Notes under the pieces: model-generated | Seen by the model: the letters and a program-made list of their open reading frames with translations, nothing else | The model's database searches: none | What the model was told of the DNA's origin: nothing | Source of the DNA: Verrucomicrobiota bacterium | GTDB taxonomy: Bacteria > Verrucomicrobiota > Verrucomicrobiia > Verrucomicrobiales > DEV007 | Length of the DNA: 8,865 bases | Assembly (NCBI GenBank): GCA_020630835.1 | Contig: JAHDIL010000050.1 | Span: 1-8,865, forward strand | Reading direction: 5' to 3' | Translations under genes and position numbers: made by a program | Part shown: positions 1 to 6,769 of the stretch, in pieces | Numbering within the stretch: the first letter of the stretch is position 1 | Layout: each line of letters starts with the position of its first letter

Positions 1-54
1 TGCAATCGTCCCATCAAAATCGAAAATTAAGACGGTTTCGGAGGCTTGCGGCAT
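1..54 (-). CDS. HAD-superfamily hydrolase, N-terminal fragment
   Basis: Eighteen codons are visible, from an ATG at 54 down to the window edge. They end in the HAD motif I core DFDGTIA (residues 12-18). The first Asp of DxDGT is the nucleophile that forms the phospho-aspartate intermediate in this superfamily, and the hydrophobic LIF before it is the expected first beta strand. The N-terminal position of the motif fits phosphoglycolate-phosphatase or beta-phosphoglucomutase-like members. The substrate cannot be told, because the cap domain and motifs II-IV lie outside the window. The gene sits 64 bases downstream of rpoZ on the same strand and may be cotranscribed with it. The start codon lies inside a perfect inverted repeat (49-81). 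An upstream ATG at 77 is out of frame. Family assignment is firm, specific function unknown. Confidence 0.85.
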   Translation of the reverse strand, partial: MPQASETVLIFDFDGTIA

Positions 55-81
55 GAGGTTCTTTCTCGTTGCCTCATGCCG
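49..81 (-). promoter_or_regulatory. Inverted repeat enclosing the HAD gene start codon
   Basis: CGGCATGAGG (49-58) and CCTCATGCCG (72-81) are exact reverse complements, 10 of 10, separated by 13 bases. In the minus-strand transcript the 3' arm carries the start codon of the HAD gene (54-52) and the 5' arm carries a second, out-of-frame AUG (77-75). The loop is purine-rich and contains GAGAAAG, the closest thing to a ribosome-binding sequence for this gene. No run of U follows, so it does not look like an intrinsic terminator for rpoZ. A start-codon-masking hairpin or a protein-binding operator are the two natural readings. Neither is proven. Confidence 0.5.
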
Positions 82-118
82 AATAGCTAGGCAAGGCGGC
101 CGCGTGTAAGATGGTATT

Positions 119-331
119 TTAGCCTTCGAAATCCGCGTCGGCGTCGAGGGTCGTGATTTTTCCCTCGATGATCTCCGTGAGCGCTATATCCGCTGTGCTC
201 ATGCGATGATTGGTCTTGACCAGGGGGGCACGGCCATTTTGCAGCTGCTTAACTCTCGCGCTCACGAGATTGATCAAAACAGGAGGGTCTTGAACGATTT
301 CAGAGGCTTGTTCTACGAGGTCGCTTTTCAT
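119..331 (-). CDS. rpoZ: DNA-directed RNA polymerase omega subunit
   Basis: This 70-residue protein matches the omega family. The segment around residues 18-38 (VLINLVSARVKQLQNGRAP) corresponds to the conserved helix in which omega proteins carry a run like 'vlvaakRarql..g..p', and residues 47-58 (ADIALTEIIEGK) correspond to the conserved 'vaL.Ei..gki' helix. The tail is acidic (DADADFEG), as is common. Omega clamps the C-terminal part of beta-prime, helps polymerase assembly and, in some bacteria, forms part of a ppGpp site. The length is typical. The ATG at 331 is the only convincing start. No Shine-Dalgarno sequence precedes it, and the leader is instead rich in C and T. A HAD-family gene follows 64 bases downstream on the same strand. 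I am confident of the family. Confidence 0.88.
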   Translation of the reverse strand: MKSDLVEQASEIVQDPPVLINLVSARVKQLQNGRAPLVKTNHRMSTADIALTEIIEGKITTLDADADFEG

Positions 332-525
332 ATAGGAGCAGAGGAAAAACGGTCTTTAGGGGGAAATTAGGGTATTCCACTTTGACCGAAGGGACGGAGC
401 TTTCGTCTAGATTTACGAAAAGTCAAGCATACTCAGCGCTTTCCTTGCTATTCTCATTTTCTTTGCTAGTCAGCAGTCATGCTCTGTGACCGGTATACGA
501 TCGCGATCACATCACTCTTCCTCCC
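332..525. promoter_or_regulatory. Divergent intergenic region between rpoZ and the patB-like gene
   Basis: These 194 bases must hold the promoters of two divergently read units. I could not fix a convincing -35/-10 pair on either strand. On the minus strand TTGACT, just upstream of an A/T-rich stretch near 410-425, is the best -35-like hexamer. On the plus strand TTGACC occurs at 382-387 without a good -10 at 17-18 bases. A short stem, TTTCGT (401-406) with ACGAAA (415-420) around an 8-base loop, and dyads near 469-511 are described separately. No reading frame with family character is present. Confidence 0.5.
469..511. promoter_or_regulatory. Cluster of dyad symmetries upstream of the patB-like gene
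   Basis: Three symmetrical elements overlap within 43 bases. GTCA (469-472), CATG (478-481) and TGAC (487-490) form a spaced dyad of 22 bases. TGTGA (485-489) and TCACA (507-511) face each other across 17 bases. GATCGCGATC (499-508) is a perfect 10-base palindrome. They end 15 bases before the patB-like start codon, a place where a repressor or activator could act on either divergent unit. Short palindromes arise by chance, so this is only a candidate operator. Confidence 0.25.
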
Positions 526-1692
526 ATGAAATCTCTTTTTTCGGAATGCCCTGATCGCAGAGGCACAGGCTCTATCAAATGGGATCTCAAGCCGTCATTT
601 GACCCGTTCTGGGTGGCTGATATGGACTTTGTTTCTCCTGAGCCGGTTCTAGAAGCTCTCCGGGTTCGGGTGAACCACGGCGTTTTTGGGTATGCTCAAC
701 CGCATGAGGGGCTGATCAATACCATAGCTGGTTATTTGCAGGACCGCCATGGCTTCTCGAGCGGGCTTGGAAAAGTTGAGAACATGTTGGTCCATCTGGG
801 CGGCCTAGTGCCCGCCCTATCGCTGGCAGCAAGAGCGTTCGGGCAGCCAGGTGATCAGCTTATGACCTGCACTCCTGTGTATCCACCTTTTCTCTCAGTT
901 GCTGAGGATGCTGGAATGGGGACAATCCGTGTCCCCCATCGCTTGGACGATGGACGATGGACTTTCGATTGGGAAGAGATGGAGCGAAAAGTGACAGACC
1001 GGACGCGGATTTTTCTACTTTGTAATCCGCAAAATCCCCTTGGCAGATGCTTTTCGAAAGATGAGGTGCAGAAGCTAGCCCGCTTTTGCCAGCGCTATGA
1101 CCTATTGCTTGTTTCTGATGAGATCCATTGCGACCTTGTCTGGGATGAGGAAGAGACGCCCTTCTTCAGCGCTCTCAGACTAGAGCAGGAATTTCACGAT
1201 AAGCTTATCGTCCTCCAGTCTCCCTCAAAAACCTACAACATCGCGGGGTTGGGCTATGCCTTTGCCGTTATTCCGAATCCGGGCGTGCGAAAGCGCTTTC
1301 GAGACGCAAAGGGCCACACCGCACCAGAAATCAGTGCGCTTGCTTTTTATGCTGCGGAAGCTGCTTATCAGTATGGAGGGCCATGGCGGCAAGAGCTGAT
1401 CGCCTATCTCACCAAGAATAGGGATCTTGTCGAAGAGTTCGTTCGGGAAAAACTGCCGCAGGTCCGTCTGCCGAGGATTGAGGCTACCTATTTAGCTTGG
1501 CTAGAGACGAGCTCCTGTTCGCTGGAAAACCCGGCCAAAGCTGCAGAACGGCAGGGCTTATTTTTATCAGATGGCGCTTATTTCGGGTATCCCGCGGCGA
1601 TGCGCCTCAACTTTGCCACTCAGCAGGAACGACTGCTCCAAGCTCTCGAGAAAATCGCTCAAATGGGTGAGCTTACGCAGTGTGAAATTTAA
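526..1692 (+). CDS. MalY/PatB-type PLP-dependent aminotransferase or C-S lyase
   Basis: This 388-residue fold-type I PLP enzyme belongs to the MalY/PatB branch, whose characterised members are cystathionine beta-lyases that split cystathionine or cysteine conjugates to a thiol, pyruvate and ammonia. Landmarks in order: FWVADMDF at 28-35, typical of this branch; CNPQNPLGR at 166-174, the cofactor and substrate pocket with Asn170; SDEIHCDL at 197-204, with Asp198 contacting the pyridine nitrogen and the branch-typical [14 protein letters not shown] at 232-242, with Lys235 as the Schiff-base lysine; and MRLNFA at 359-364, with Arg360 as the likely carboxylate-binding arginine. All key residues are present and the length is normal. 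The ATG at 526 follows a CTCTTCCTCCC leader without a Shine-Dalgarno sequence. It is the first gene of the plus-strand run, 62 bases before the probable start of parA. Beta-lyase activity is the best guess; an aminotransferase role cannot be excluded. Confidence 0.88.
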   Translation: MKSLFSECPDRRGTGSIKWDLKPSFDPFWVADMDFVSPEPVLEALRVRVNHGVFGYAQPHEGLINTIAGYLQDRHGFSSGLGKVENMLVHLGGLVPALSLAARAFGQPGDQLMTCTPVYPPFLSVAEDAGMGTIRVPHRLDDGRWTFDWEEMERKVTDRTRIFLLCNPQNPLGRCFSKDEVQKLARFCQRYDLLLVSDEIHCDLVWDEEETPFFSALRLEQEFHDKLIVLQSPSKTYNIAGLGYAFAVIPNPGVRKRFRDAKGHTAPEISALAFYAAEAAYQYGGPWRQELIAYLTKNRDLVEEFVREKLPQVRLPRIEATYLAWLETSSCSLENPAKAAERQGLFLSDGAYFGYPAAMRLNFATQQERLLQALEKIAQMGELTQCEI

Positions 1693-1750
1693 AAACTTTG
1701 ACTGGAAATTGTCCCGTTCTGACTAAATATAAAGATAATTTAAAAACTTT
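1686..1750 (+). repeat. 14-bp direct repeat between the patB-like gene and parA
   Basis: The sequence AATTTAAAAACTTT occurs twice without mismatch, at 1686-1699 and 1737-1750, 51 bases apart start to start. The first copy overlaps the stop codon of the PLP enzyme and the second ends 4 bases before the preferred GTG of parA. The interval is markedly A/T-rich compared with the coding DNA on either side. Between the copies GATAAT (1734-1739) matches the -10 consensus at 5 of 6 positions, with TTGTCC 19 bases before it. A local duplication or an internal promoter/operator for the parA unit is possible. Both copies are exact, which argues against pure chance in so short a gap. Confidence 0.45.
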
Positions 1751-1754
1751 CATC

Positions 1755-2606
1755 GTGTCTAGCATTGCTTTCATCAGTCAAAAAGGAGGAGTAGGAAAGA
1801 CCAACATCGCAGTCAACCTCAGCTATTCACTCGCGCGACGTGGGTGGCGGGTGTTGCTGGTAGATGCTGATCTGCAGGGTGGCGTGGGCTTCTCGCTCAC
1901 CGAAAAGGCCCGAAATATTCCTGGATACTACGATTATCTTAGTGGGGCGGTTGATCGTGCCGAGACACCGCTGAGAGAAACCATTCTGAAAACAAATCTG
2001 CCAGAACTCGATCTGTTGACGCGGGGTAGCTCACAGGCGGTGGATGCTATTCTCGCTGACGAGAGCTGGAGTTGGTGCTCGGCGGCGGAAGTTCAGGGGT
2101 TGGCAGGGGAGTTTGACCTTCTTGATTACGATTTGATCCTTTACGATACGCCGACAGGAGCCTCGCCGCTTACCATGAATTTGTGTCGCCTCGTCGATTT
2201 TGTTATGGTGCCACAGGAGGCGAAACCTCTCTGTATTCGCAGTTTACCACAGATGCTGCGAGTGCTTGCGTCGTTGCGCCGAGTCCCAAAGGGTGAGCGC
2301 GCGCCAGCTCTGGGGGGATTTATTTTGTCGATGACAGATCTCGATGATCCGTCGAATCTGGCGGAGCAGCAAGAATTCCGCGATTTGCTCCCGTCTGAGA
2401 TGGTGATGGAGACTGTCATCCCGGAGCATCGTGATTATCAGGAGGCGACTCGCCGGGGTATACCAGTGGCTATGCTGGGCAACCGCCCGACGTCGGCGAG
2501 TCTCATCTTCGACCAACTAGCTGCTGAGGTAGAGCAGCGGTTACAGCTCCTAGATGAGGAACCGAAACCTATAACCGAAACGGCCTATGAGCGACTCGTG
2601 GATTGA
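1755..2606 (+). CDS. ParA/MinD-family ATPase (orphan)
   Basis: Read from the GTG at 1755 the protein has 283 residues. A TTG at 1698 would add 19 residues with no family character, so the later start, which puts the P-loop at the very N terminus as in ParA proteins, is preferred. Visible motifs are the deviant Walker A KGGVGKT (10-16, with signature Lys10 and catalytic-loop Lys15), Walker A' [11 protein letters not shown] (33-43) and Walker B ILYDTPTG (128-135). Family members dimerise on ATP, often bind DNA or a surface nonspecifically, and position plasmids, chromosomes or protein assemblies. The C-terminal 20 residues overlap the start of the next gene by 20 bases, which implies coupled translation. 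No ParB-like gene and no obvious parS cluster is present, so a chromosomal partition role is not supported here. A protein-cargo or envelope positioning role is inferred only. Confidence 0.85.
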   Translation: MSSIAFISQKGGVGKTNIAVNLSYSLARRGWRVLLVDADLQGGVGFSLTEKARNIPGYYDYLSGAVDRAETPLRETILKTNLPELDLLTRGSSQAVDAILADESWSWCSAAEVQGLAGEFDLLDYDLILYDTPTGASPLTMNLCRLVDFVMVPQEAKPLCIRSLPQMLRVLASLRRVPKGERAPALGGFILSMTDLDDPSNLAEQQEFRDLLPSEMVMETVIPEHRDYQEATRRGIPVAMLGNRPTSASLIFDQLAAEVEQRLQLLDEEPKPITETAYERLVD

Positions 2607-3804
2607 CAAGGACGAGTTGAAAGAATTGCTGGGCGGTTTCTCCGATTCCGACCGCAAACTAGTTCCGCGCGATAAGCCGGAGCCTGCAGAGCTAGCGCAA
2701 GACGAGCCTGTTGATCAGGAGCCTGTCGAGCGCCTTAGTCTTTGGACTGCTCCGGGCACCTCCCGCCCGCTGAAGACGAGAGCGAGTGCCGTCGGAACGT
2801 CTCTCCGGGCGACAGGGGACGATCTGTTTTCTAACCTGAACCAAGGACCGGCGGCTACGATTATCAACGATTCGTCGGATGTGACGGAAGAGTTATCGAC
2901 GGTTGGGACGCTTCCCACCGCAGCCGCTGAATCGGGAGCGTGGTTTGCTCCTGCTTCCCCAGAAACGTCTGCAAAGAATGTTGTTAGGCAGGCCGTTGAG
3001 ATTGTAGCGACTTCGGATGAAGAAGAGAGTCGTAAGGCTAATAGCTTGCTCCAGCGAACGAGAGCGCAGGCAGAGCTCGCAGGCCTTCTTGATAAGAGTG
3101 ACCAAAGACAAGTTTCGGCGCGAGATAGTCGAGAACAGGAGGATACATCCAGCGAACTGCTGAAATCAGACTCCGTCTCTGCGGATAGCCTAGAGTCAGA
3201 GATTTCAACTGGCGACCTTTTGCCGCGTATCCTCGTTGACAATGAACGCACCCAGTGGTTTTTGCGCGACATCGAGGACTGGGTGGAAGAGGATGAAGCG
3301 GAACCATTTCAGGCCTTAACTGAGAAGGGGGAAAGAGCTGGCGTAAAGTGCAGCGAAGAAGACGAATCTGGGAAAGTAACTGATGAGCAGGGGCAGAAAA
3401 CGAAAGGGGCTCTTGTTGATCGGCTACAAGATTTCGCCCTGGAGTTAGCAGAAGTTCTCGATGCTCGAAACGTGGAACTCTTTGACCGAGATGGCTACCC
3501 CTTACTCCCTGTTCAAAGGGCAGAGGTCTTTCGTTCATTTCCGCGCAAGGAGCTGCAATTCGCTTCTATGAAACTTTGCGAGGCTGAGATTCTCGATGAC
3601 TTCGCTGTTAGCCAAGTCCGTAACGTCGAACATGGATGGGCGTGCCTGCTACCCTGTTGGGCTCGTGATCCGCGTTTTTTTGTATGCTTTGACCGAGAGC
3701 ATCCTCTTGATGACATTGAGGTTACTACGTGGCGGAAAGAGCTTTCTCGCGTTGTTTTAGGGCCTACCGTTGCTACGGGTGCTTTCTCACCCGTCACAAA
3801 CTAA
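2587..3804 (+). CDS. Acidic low-complexity protein linked to ParA, unknown function
   Basis: I do not recognise this 405-residue protein. Three parts are visible. The first is a short N-terminal segment (1-24, with [14 protein letters not shown]) that looks like an amphipathic docking helix. The second is a long charged region, about 25-270, rich in Glu, Asp, Ser and Gln with few hydrophobic residues, so probably largely disordered. The third is a folded-looking C-terminal domain, about 274-392, with alternating helix and strand ([13 protein letters not shown] at 296-308 and [20 protein letters not shown] at 349-368) that recalls small roadblock- or GAF-like alpha/beta domains. There is no signal peptide or membrane segment. 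It starts at an ATG inside the end of parA (20-base overlap), so it is very likely a partner of that ATPase: its N-terminal helix could act like the ParA-stimulating peptides of ParB-type partners, which is inference. Several long antisense frames across it are shadows. Confidence 0.7.
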   Translation: MSDSWIDKDELKELLGGFSDSDRKLVPRDKPEPAELAQDEPVDQEPVERLSLWTAPGTSRPLKTRASAVGTSLRATGDDLFSNLNQGPAATIINDSSDVTEELSTVGTLPTAAAESGAWFAPASPETSAKNVVRQAVEIVATSDEEESRKANSLLQRTRAQAELAGLLDKSDQRQVSARDSREQEDTSSELLKSDSVSADSLESEISTGDLLPRILVDNERTQWFLRDIEDWVEEDEAEPFQALTEKGERAGVKCSEEDESGKVTDEQGQKTKGALVDRLQDFALELAEVLDARNVELFDRDGYPLLPVQRAEVFRSFPRKELQFASMKLCEAEILDDFAVSQVRNVEHGWACLLPCWARDPRFFVCFDREHPLDDIEVTTWRKELSRVVLGPTVATGAFSPVTN

Positions 3805-3818
3805 ATTGTTTTACGATT

Positions 3819-4226
3819 GTGTTATCAGAAAAGACAGCACGTTTTGAAAGAGCTCCCCAAGATGCACTAGGACACGGAGCGCTTGAGGGGCAGTTAGCGA
3901 CCTCACCCGAGGGCCTGGTAATCGTGTTTAAGTTGAAAGATAGGACTTTTCGCAAACACGATGCGCAGAAGATCGAGCTTCCGTTTTCTGTTATTGCAGA
4001 GGTGGAGTTGAAAACAGGATGGTTCCGTCAAGCCCAAGTTCGTGTGGTTGTGAGAGAAGCCGATCGTCTCTCGGCCTTCCCAGGGGCAGAAACCGGGGAG
4101 TTACTTGTGCAAATTCCGAAAGAACAGGTCGCTGCCGCCAAGGCAGTGGTGAGTTCCGTGGAGTATGAGCGTGCTCAGGCTGAGTTGAAAGCTGCTGAAT
4201 CTCGCACTTGGGGTGGCGATCCATAG
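3819..4226 (+). CDS. Small PH-like domain protein, unknown function
   Basis: Read from the GTG at 3819 this is a 135-residue soluble protein. An earlier start at 3729 would overlap the previous gene by 76 bases and add a Cys/Arg-rich tract with no domain character, so it is rejected. From residue 20 to 116 the pattern is a series of short amphipathic strands (EGLVIVFKLKD, KIELPFSVIAEVELKTG, QAQVRVVVRE, GELLVQIPKE) followed by a C-terminal helix (QVAAAKAVVSSVEYERAQAE). That strand-then-helix order is typical of bacterial PH-like/GRAM-type domains, which often sit at membranes or bind peptides. No exact family is claimed. It begins 14 bases after the acidic gene and ends 16 bases before the membrane gene, so it belongs to the same operon. 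It has no transmembrane segment. Confidence 0.65.
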   Translation: MLSEKTARFERAPQDALGHGALEGQLATSPEGLVIVFKLKDRTFRKHDAQKIELPFSVIAEVELKTGWFRQAQVRVVVREADRLSAFPGAETGELLVQIPKEQVAAAKAVVSSVEYERAQAELKAAESRTWGGDP

Positions 4227-4242
4227 AGAGTTAGACTTGGAT

Positions 4243-5670
4243 ATGACCACGAATGCTGCGCCCCATCAGCCCGCCGTAAAATCGGCGTCTACTCGCCGGT
4301 GGAAAACTCGGCGGTGGATGGGGTATGGCCTGTTCCTCGTCGTTTTTGTCGGCGTCTATGCCCATCTTGGGGCTCTCTTTATCTTAGGGGCGAATGTTGA
4401 CCCGGGGCGCGATCGTCAGCAGATCTATCTAGATGGCGTGGTTTCCATCCAGTCCTACGAGGAAGCGCAGGCGCAGGGATCAGGGAAGGTTGTGCAAACG
4501 AGAATTAATCAGGCTTTCCCTCATTTTATGACTGATGAGGTGCAGCCGTTCTGGCCTTGGGTGATGAGAGGCAGCACGGATATTGATTCGGATGAGCTTT
4601 TTCTGCGGGGGAAATGGCTTAATTTTACGATTACTCTCGCGGCGCTTGTTTTCTTTGGGATTTTGGCTGCAGAAGCGTTCTCATTTATGGGTGCGGTGGT
4701 TACGGTGTTGATCATGGGGTTTGGCATGCTCTTGCAGCGCTCTTGCTTCTTCCACGAAGAGGCTCTTTTATTGATTGGTGTGGTTGCGGTGTGGATGGTG
4801 ATACTAAGCCTTTTACGAGAGAATTCTCTTTGGCACTATTTATCCTTGGGCTTGGTGCTTGGCGTGACCTTTCTCGTTCATCCTCAGATCTGGGCTATTG
4901 TGTTAGCCTTCTTCATAGTTTCACTTGCACGATCGTGTGAAAAGGCCATCCGCATGCGGCCCATTGTTGATCGAGCCGTAACTGGGTGGAGCAATCCTAA
5001 CCATATCGTTGGCACGGCGATCGCTCTTGCGGTCTTTCTCCTCGTTGCAGGACCTCGTATGGCCTTTTCCACAGAGGTATTTGGAAGCCCGTTTTATTCT
5101 CAGGCCACCACTCTAGCATACGCCGAGTCTTCTGTTGGCGCCGAGCAGCTCCTGCCGGGATCTGGTGCCGACCGTCAGGTTGGATTTTTTGCAAAGGTCG
5201 CTGAGTTAGGGCTTGTGTCTTCTTTTTCAGAGTCCATTGACCAGGGGTGGGAAGCTATGAGGAGATCAGTCCTTTGGAGGCAGTCTCTGATCTTATTCTA
5301 CGCTTTTTTCGTCGTCGTAGTTATCGGGCTCCTTCACCGTAGAGCCTACCGCAGGCAGAGCCTAGAAGTGTGGAAAATTCATGGAACCAGCGCCTTTTGG
5401 ATGTTCGGATTCACCGTCATTTGCTCGCTGCTGACTTTTCTGGTTGTGGGTTTTGGGGTTAAGGGATACCCCAGCCTTACGGTGGTGCTAGACAGTCTCT
5501 TCTTGCCTATTTTGCTCACTTGTTTCTGGCTGGCTGAGCGGTTTCGTCGGCAACTTGCCAGGGCGGAGATCGGCAGTGTTGCTAACCGTCTGTATTTTCT
5601 CCTTATGCTGCCGCCGACTTTCTGGGTAGGCTGGCGTGTCATTCAGGGGATAGCATCACCGTTGTCGTGA
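4243..5670 (+). CDS. Polytopic membrane protein, possible GT-C glycosyltransferase
   Basis: The preferred start is the ATG at 4243 (475 residues). A GTG at 4213 would overlap the previous stop by 14 bases. An arginine-rich N terminus (18-25) precedes a first membrane segment at about 27-50, then a roughly 75-residue loop with FPHFMTDEVQPFWPW at 92-106, then about nine more hydrophobic stretches: 127-145, 148-165, 173-191, 198-228 (probably two), 254-272, 345-364, 385-405, 414-432 and 447-465. One membrane helix, a large acidic outer loop, a helix bundle and a later FGSPFYSQ (280-287) resemble GT-C/ArnT- or PMT-like transferases that use lipid-linked sugars. The classic metal-binding Asp-Glu pair is only weakly suggested (TDE at 97-99). 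An O-antigen-type or other integral protein is the alternative. It ends the ParA operon and its stop lies 5 bases from the converging ybjN-type gene. Confidence 0.68.
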   Translation: MTTNAAPHQPAVKSASTRRWKTRRWMGYGLFLVVFVGVYAHLGALFILGANVDPGRDRQQIYLDGVVSIQSYEEAQAQGSGKVVQTRINQAFPHFMTDEVQPFWPWVMRGSTDIDSDELFLRGKWLNFTITLAALVFFGILAAEAFSFMGAVVTVLIMGFGMLLQRSCFFHEEALLLIGVVAVWMVILSLLRENSLWHYLSLGLVLGVTFLVHPQIWAIVLAFFIVSLARSCEKAIRMRPIVDRAVTGWSNPNHIVGTAIALAVFLLVAGPRMAFSTEVFGSPFYSQATTLAYAESSVGAEQLLPGSGADRQVGFFAKVAELGLVSSFSESIDQGWEAMRRSVLWRQSLILFYAFFVVVVIGLLHRRAYRRQSLEVWKIHGTSAFWMFGFTVICSLLTFLVVGFGVKGYPSLTVVLDSLFLPILLTCFWLAERFRRQLARAEIGSVANRLYFLLMLPPTFWVGWRVIQGIASPLS

Positions 5671-5678
5671 GCTAGCTA
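5669..5678. other. Converging stop codons with shared AGCTAGCT palindrome
   Basis: The TGA of the membrane gene (5668-5670) and the TAG of the YbjN gene (5678-5676 on the minus strand) face each other with 5 bases between. The palindrome AGCTAGCT (5670-5677) spans the junction. No G/C-rich stem plus T-run is visible nearby, so neither operon has a recognisable intrinsic terminator here and the transcripts probably overlap. Confidence 0.5.
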
Positions 5679-6188
5679 GGAGTCTGGCTGATCCGGCACG
5701 GCTGGTAGCAAGTCTTCCCGTGAGAGTAAAATCGGTAGATTCAGTCTCAGCAGATCCGTCCCCTCGGCTAGGTGGATCTGGCTTTCGATTGCTGCTATCC
5801 GGTCCATCTCGGAGATGACGGTATGGACCATGCCTTTGATGATACTGAGAGCGACCTTGCCCTCGGGGAAGAGGTTGGTGACACGGAAGACAAGCTGCCC
5901 TTGCTCCCAGTCCATCTCGAAATTACCGACGGTCAGTTCGCGGTTTACTCGCATGGCTAGTTCTGCCAGCTTGACTCTCTTCTGCTGGTCCGAGCTTTTC
6001 CAGTCAGACTCGGAGACAACTGACAGAGCCTGCATAGGAGCGAAAATTTGGACGTGGACGTTAACCCGTGTGTGTTGGGCTTCGAATCCAGAGCGGATAA
6101 TCTCGCGGCCCTCGACCGGCGCATACTGCCAACCCTCCTGCTGGAAGAGTTCGATCACCGAATCGTAGAGACTGGATGGTTTTGTCAT
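5676..6188 (-). CDS. YbjN-domain protein
   Basis: This 170-residue protein matches the YbjN/sensory-transduction-regulator family. Residues 1-60 show the 'SxxYDxVxxxFxxxGWxYxPVEGREIIRSGFE' layout of an N-terminal chaperone-like half, continuing into strand-rich VNVHVQIFAP, and residues 90-140 show the second half with NFEMDWEQGQLVFRVTNLF and a following helix pair. YbjN-fold proteins resemble type III secretion chaperones. Escherichia coli YbjN affects motility and stress responses, but a molecular role is not settled. No membrane segment or signal peptide is present, so it is probably cytoplasmic. It is the last gene of the lysS unit, 18 bases after the exonuclease. The ATG at 6188 is preceded by CTCTTCCTC and lacks a Shine-Dalgarno sequence. 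The Pro/Asp-rich tail (DQPDS) ends next to the converging operon. Confidence 0.78.
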   Translation of the reverse strand: MTKPSSLYDSVIELFQQEGWQYAPVEGREIIRSGFEAQHTRVNVHVQIFAPMQALSVVSESDWKSSDQQKRVKLAELAMRVNRELTVGNFEMDWEQGQLVFRVTNLFPEGKVALSIIKGMVHTVISEMDRIAAIESQIHLAEGTDLLRLNLPILLSREDLLPAVPDQPDS

Positions 6189-6203
6189 TAATTTCTTGAG
6201 GAA

Positions 6204-6218
6204 GAGCTAGCTGAGCTC
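6204..6218 (-). repeat. Short inverted repeat at the exonuclease stop
   Basis: GAGCT (6204-6208) and AGCTC (6214-6218) are inverted around a 5-base loop. The stop codon of the exonuclease (6209-6207) lies within it. The 9-base string GAGCTAGCT also occurs at the ybjN/membrane-gene junction (5669-5677), so the two stop regions share it. The stem is too short and lacks a T-run to be a terminator, and the gene order shows transcription continues into ybjN. Confidence 0.3.
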
Positions 6219-6755
6219 CCATGGCACAGGAACGTCGAGAATTTGGTTGTAGCGATTTTTGTATTTCACTCGGTTGTATTTCGCTCCAAATTCGTGGACC
6301 AATTTCGTTACTTTGACATCGAAGCAACAATATTCGGCGATGTCCATGATACGGCCCTCTTGCCACCACTTGATCGCATCTGTCCCGACGGCAGTTTTCC
6401 CTGTCCCCAGCGTTTCGGCAGAGACTGCGTCGAGCTTGGGGCGGTGACCAACTTCGTTTTCGAGGTCGAGCATGAGGTCGAGGTTGGTGGTCTGCTCTTT
6501 CAAGTCTAGGATGGTGTAGCCCATGAGCACCTCGTAGTCGAAGTAGATATGGTTGAACCCTACGACGACGTCTGCTTCCAGCAGTTCATCAATAAGCTCC
6601 TGCACATTCCCTTCGTCATAGATATGGTAGGCATTATCAGCCGTGCTGAAAGTGACTCCCACTGACATTTTCATATCGGCCTTGTTGTTCCAGCCGCCCA
6701 CATCATTCGCAGAGCGCTGTGTCTCAAGGTCGAAGTAGACGTAGTTTTTTGGCAT
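6207..6755 (-). CDS. DEDDy-type 3'-5' exonuclease (RNase H-like fold)
   Basis: The 182-residue protein is a stand-alone DnaQ/RNase H-like exonuclease domain. Exo I is YFDLET at 7-12 (Asp9, Glu11), Exo II is VGFNHIYFDYEVL at 65-77 (Asn68, Asp73), and Exo III is EYCCFDVKVT at 141-150 (Tyr142, Asp146, the Y-x3-D spacing of the DEDDy class). All four acids and the tyrosine are present, so it should be a two-metal-ion nuclease acting on DNA or RNA ends. The form resembles predicted exonucleases related to the proofreading domain of family B polymerases. It lacks any polymerase domain and stands alone at domain length. It begins 14 bases after lysS and is followed by the YbjN gene after 18 bases. 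The specific substrate is unknown. The ATG at 6755 is the only strong start and follows a pyrimidine-rich CTTCTCTCC leader. Confidence 0.85.
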   Translation of the reverse strand: MPKNYVYFDLETQRSANDVGGWNNKADMKMSVGVTFSTADNAYHIYDEGNVQELIDELLEADVVVGFNHIYFDYEVLMGYTILDLKEQTTNLDLMLDLENEVGHRPKLDAVSAETLGTGKTAVGTDAIKWWQEGRIMDIAEYCCFDVKVTKLVHEFGAKYNRVKYKNRYNQILDVPVPWELS

Positions 6756-6769
6756 GGCCAGGAGAGAAG

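Noticed and set aside
96..103. GCGGCCGC palindrome in the rpoZ-HAD gap
   Set aside because: An 8-base palindrome alone, without a nearby T-run or partner site, is not evidence of a functional element.
1698..1754. Longer ParA start at TTG 1698
   Set aside because: The extra 19 residues have no ParA character and the GTG at 1755 puts the P-loop at the N terminus as the family expects.
1783..1790. AAGGAGGA as a ribosome-binding site
   Set aside because: It encodes the Lys-Gly-Gly of the Walker A loop and no start codon of a plausible gene follows at the right distance.
2715..3272. 185-codon minus-strand open frame, with 3038-3538 (166 codons) nearby
   Set aside because: Ser/Arg-rich composition with no domain character, lying antisense to the acidic gene whose frame is translationally coupled to parA. 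They look like shadows of biased codon use.
3729..3818. Longer start for the PH-like gene
   Set aside because: The extra residues are Cys/Arg-rich, overlap the preceding gene by 76 bases and do not continue the domain pattern.
5640..5720. Intrinsic terminator between the converging operons
   Set aside because: Only 5 bases separate the stops and no G/C-rich stem followed by a T-run was found on either strand.
5815..6168. 117-codon plus-strand open frame, and 5772-5960
   Set aside because: They lie antisense to the YbjN-domain gene, which has clear family signals; no domain is recognisable in them.
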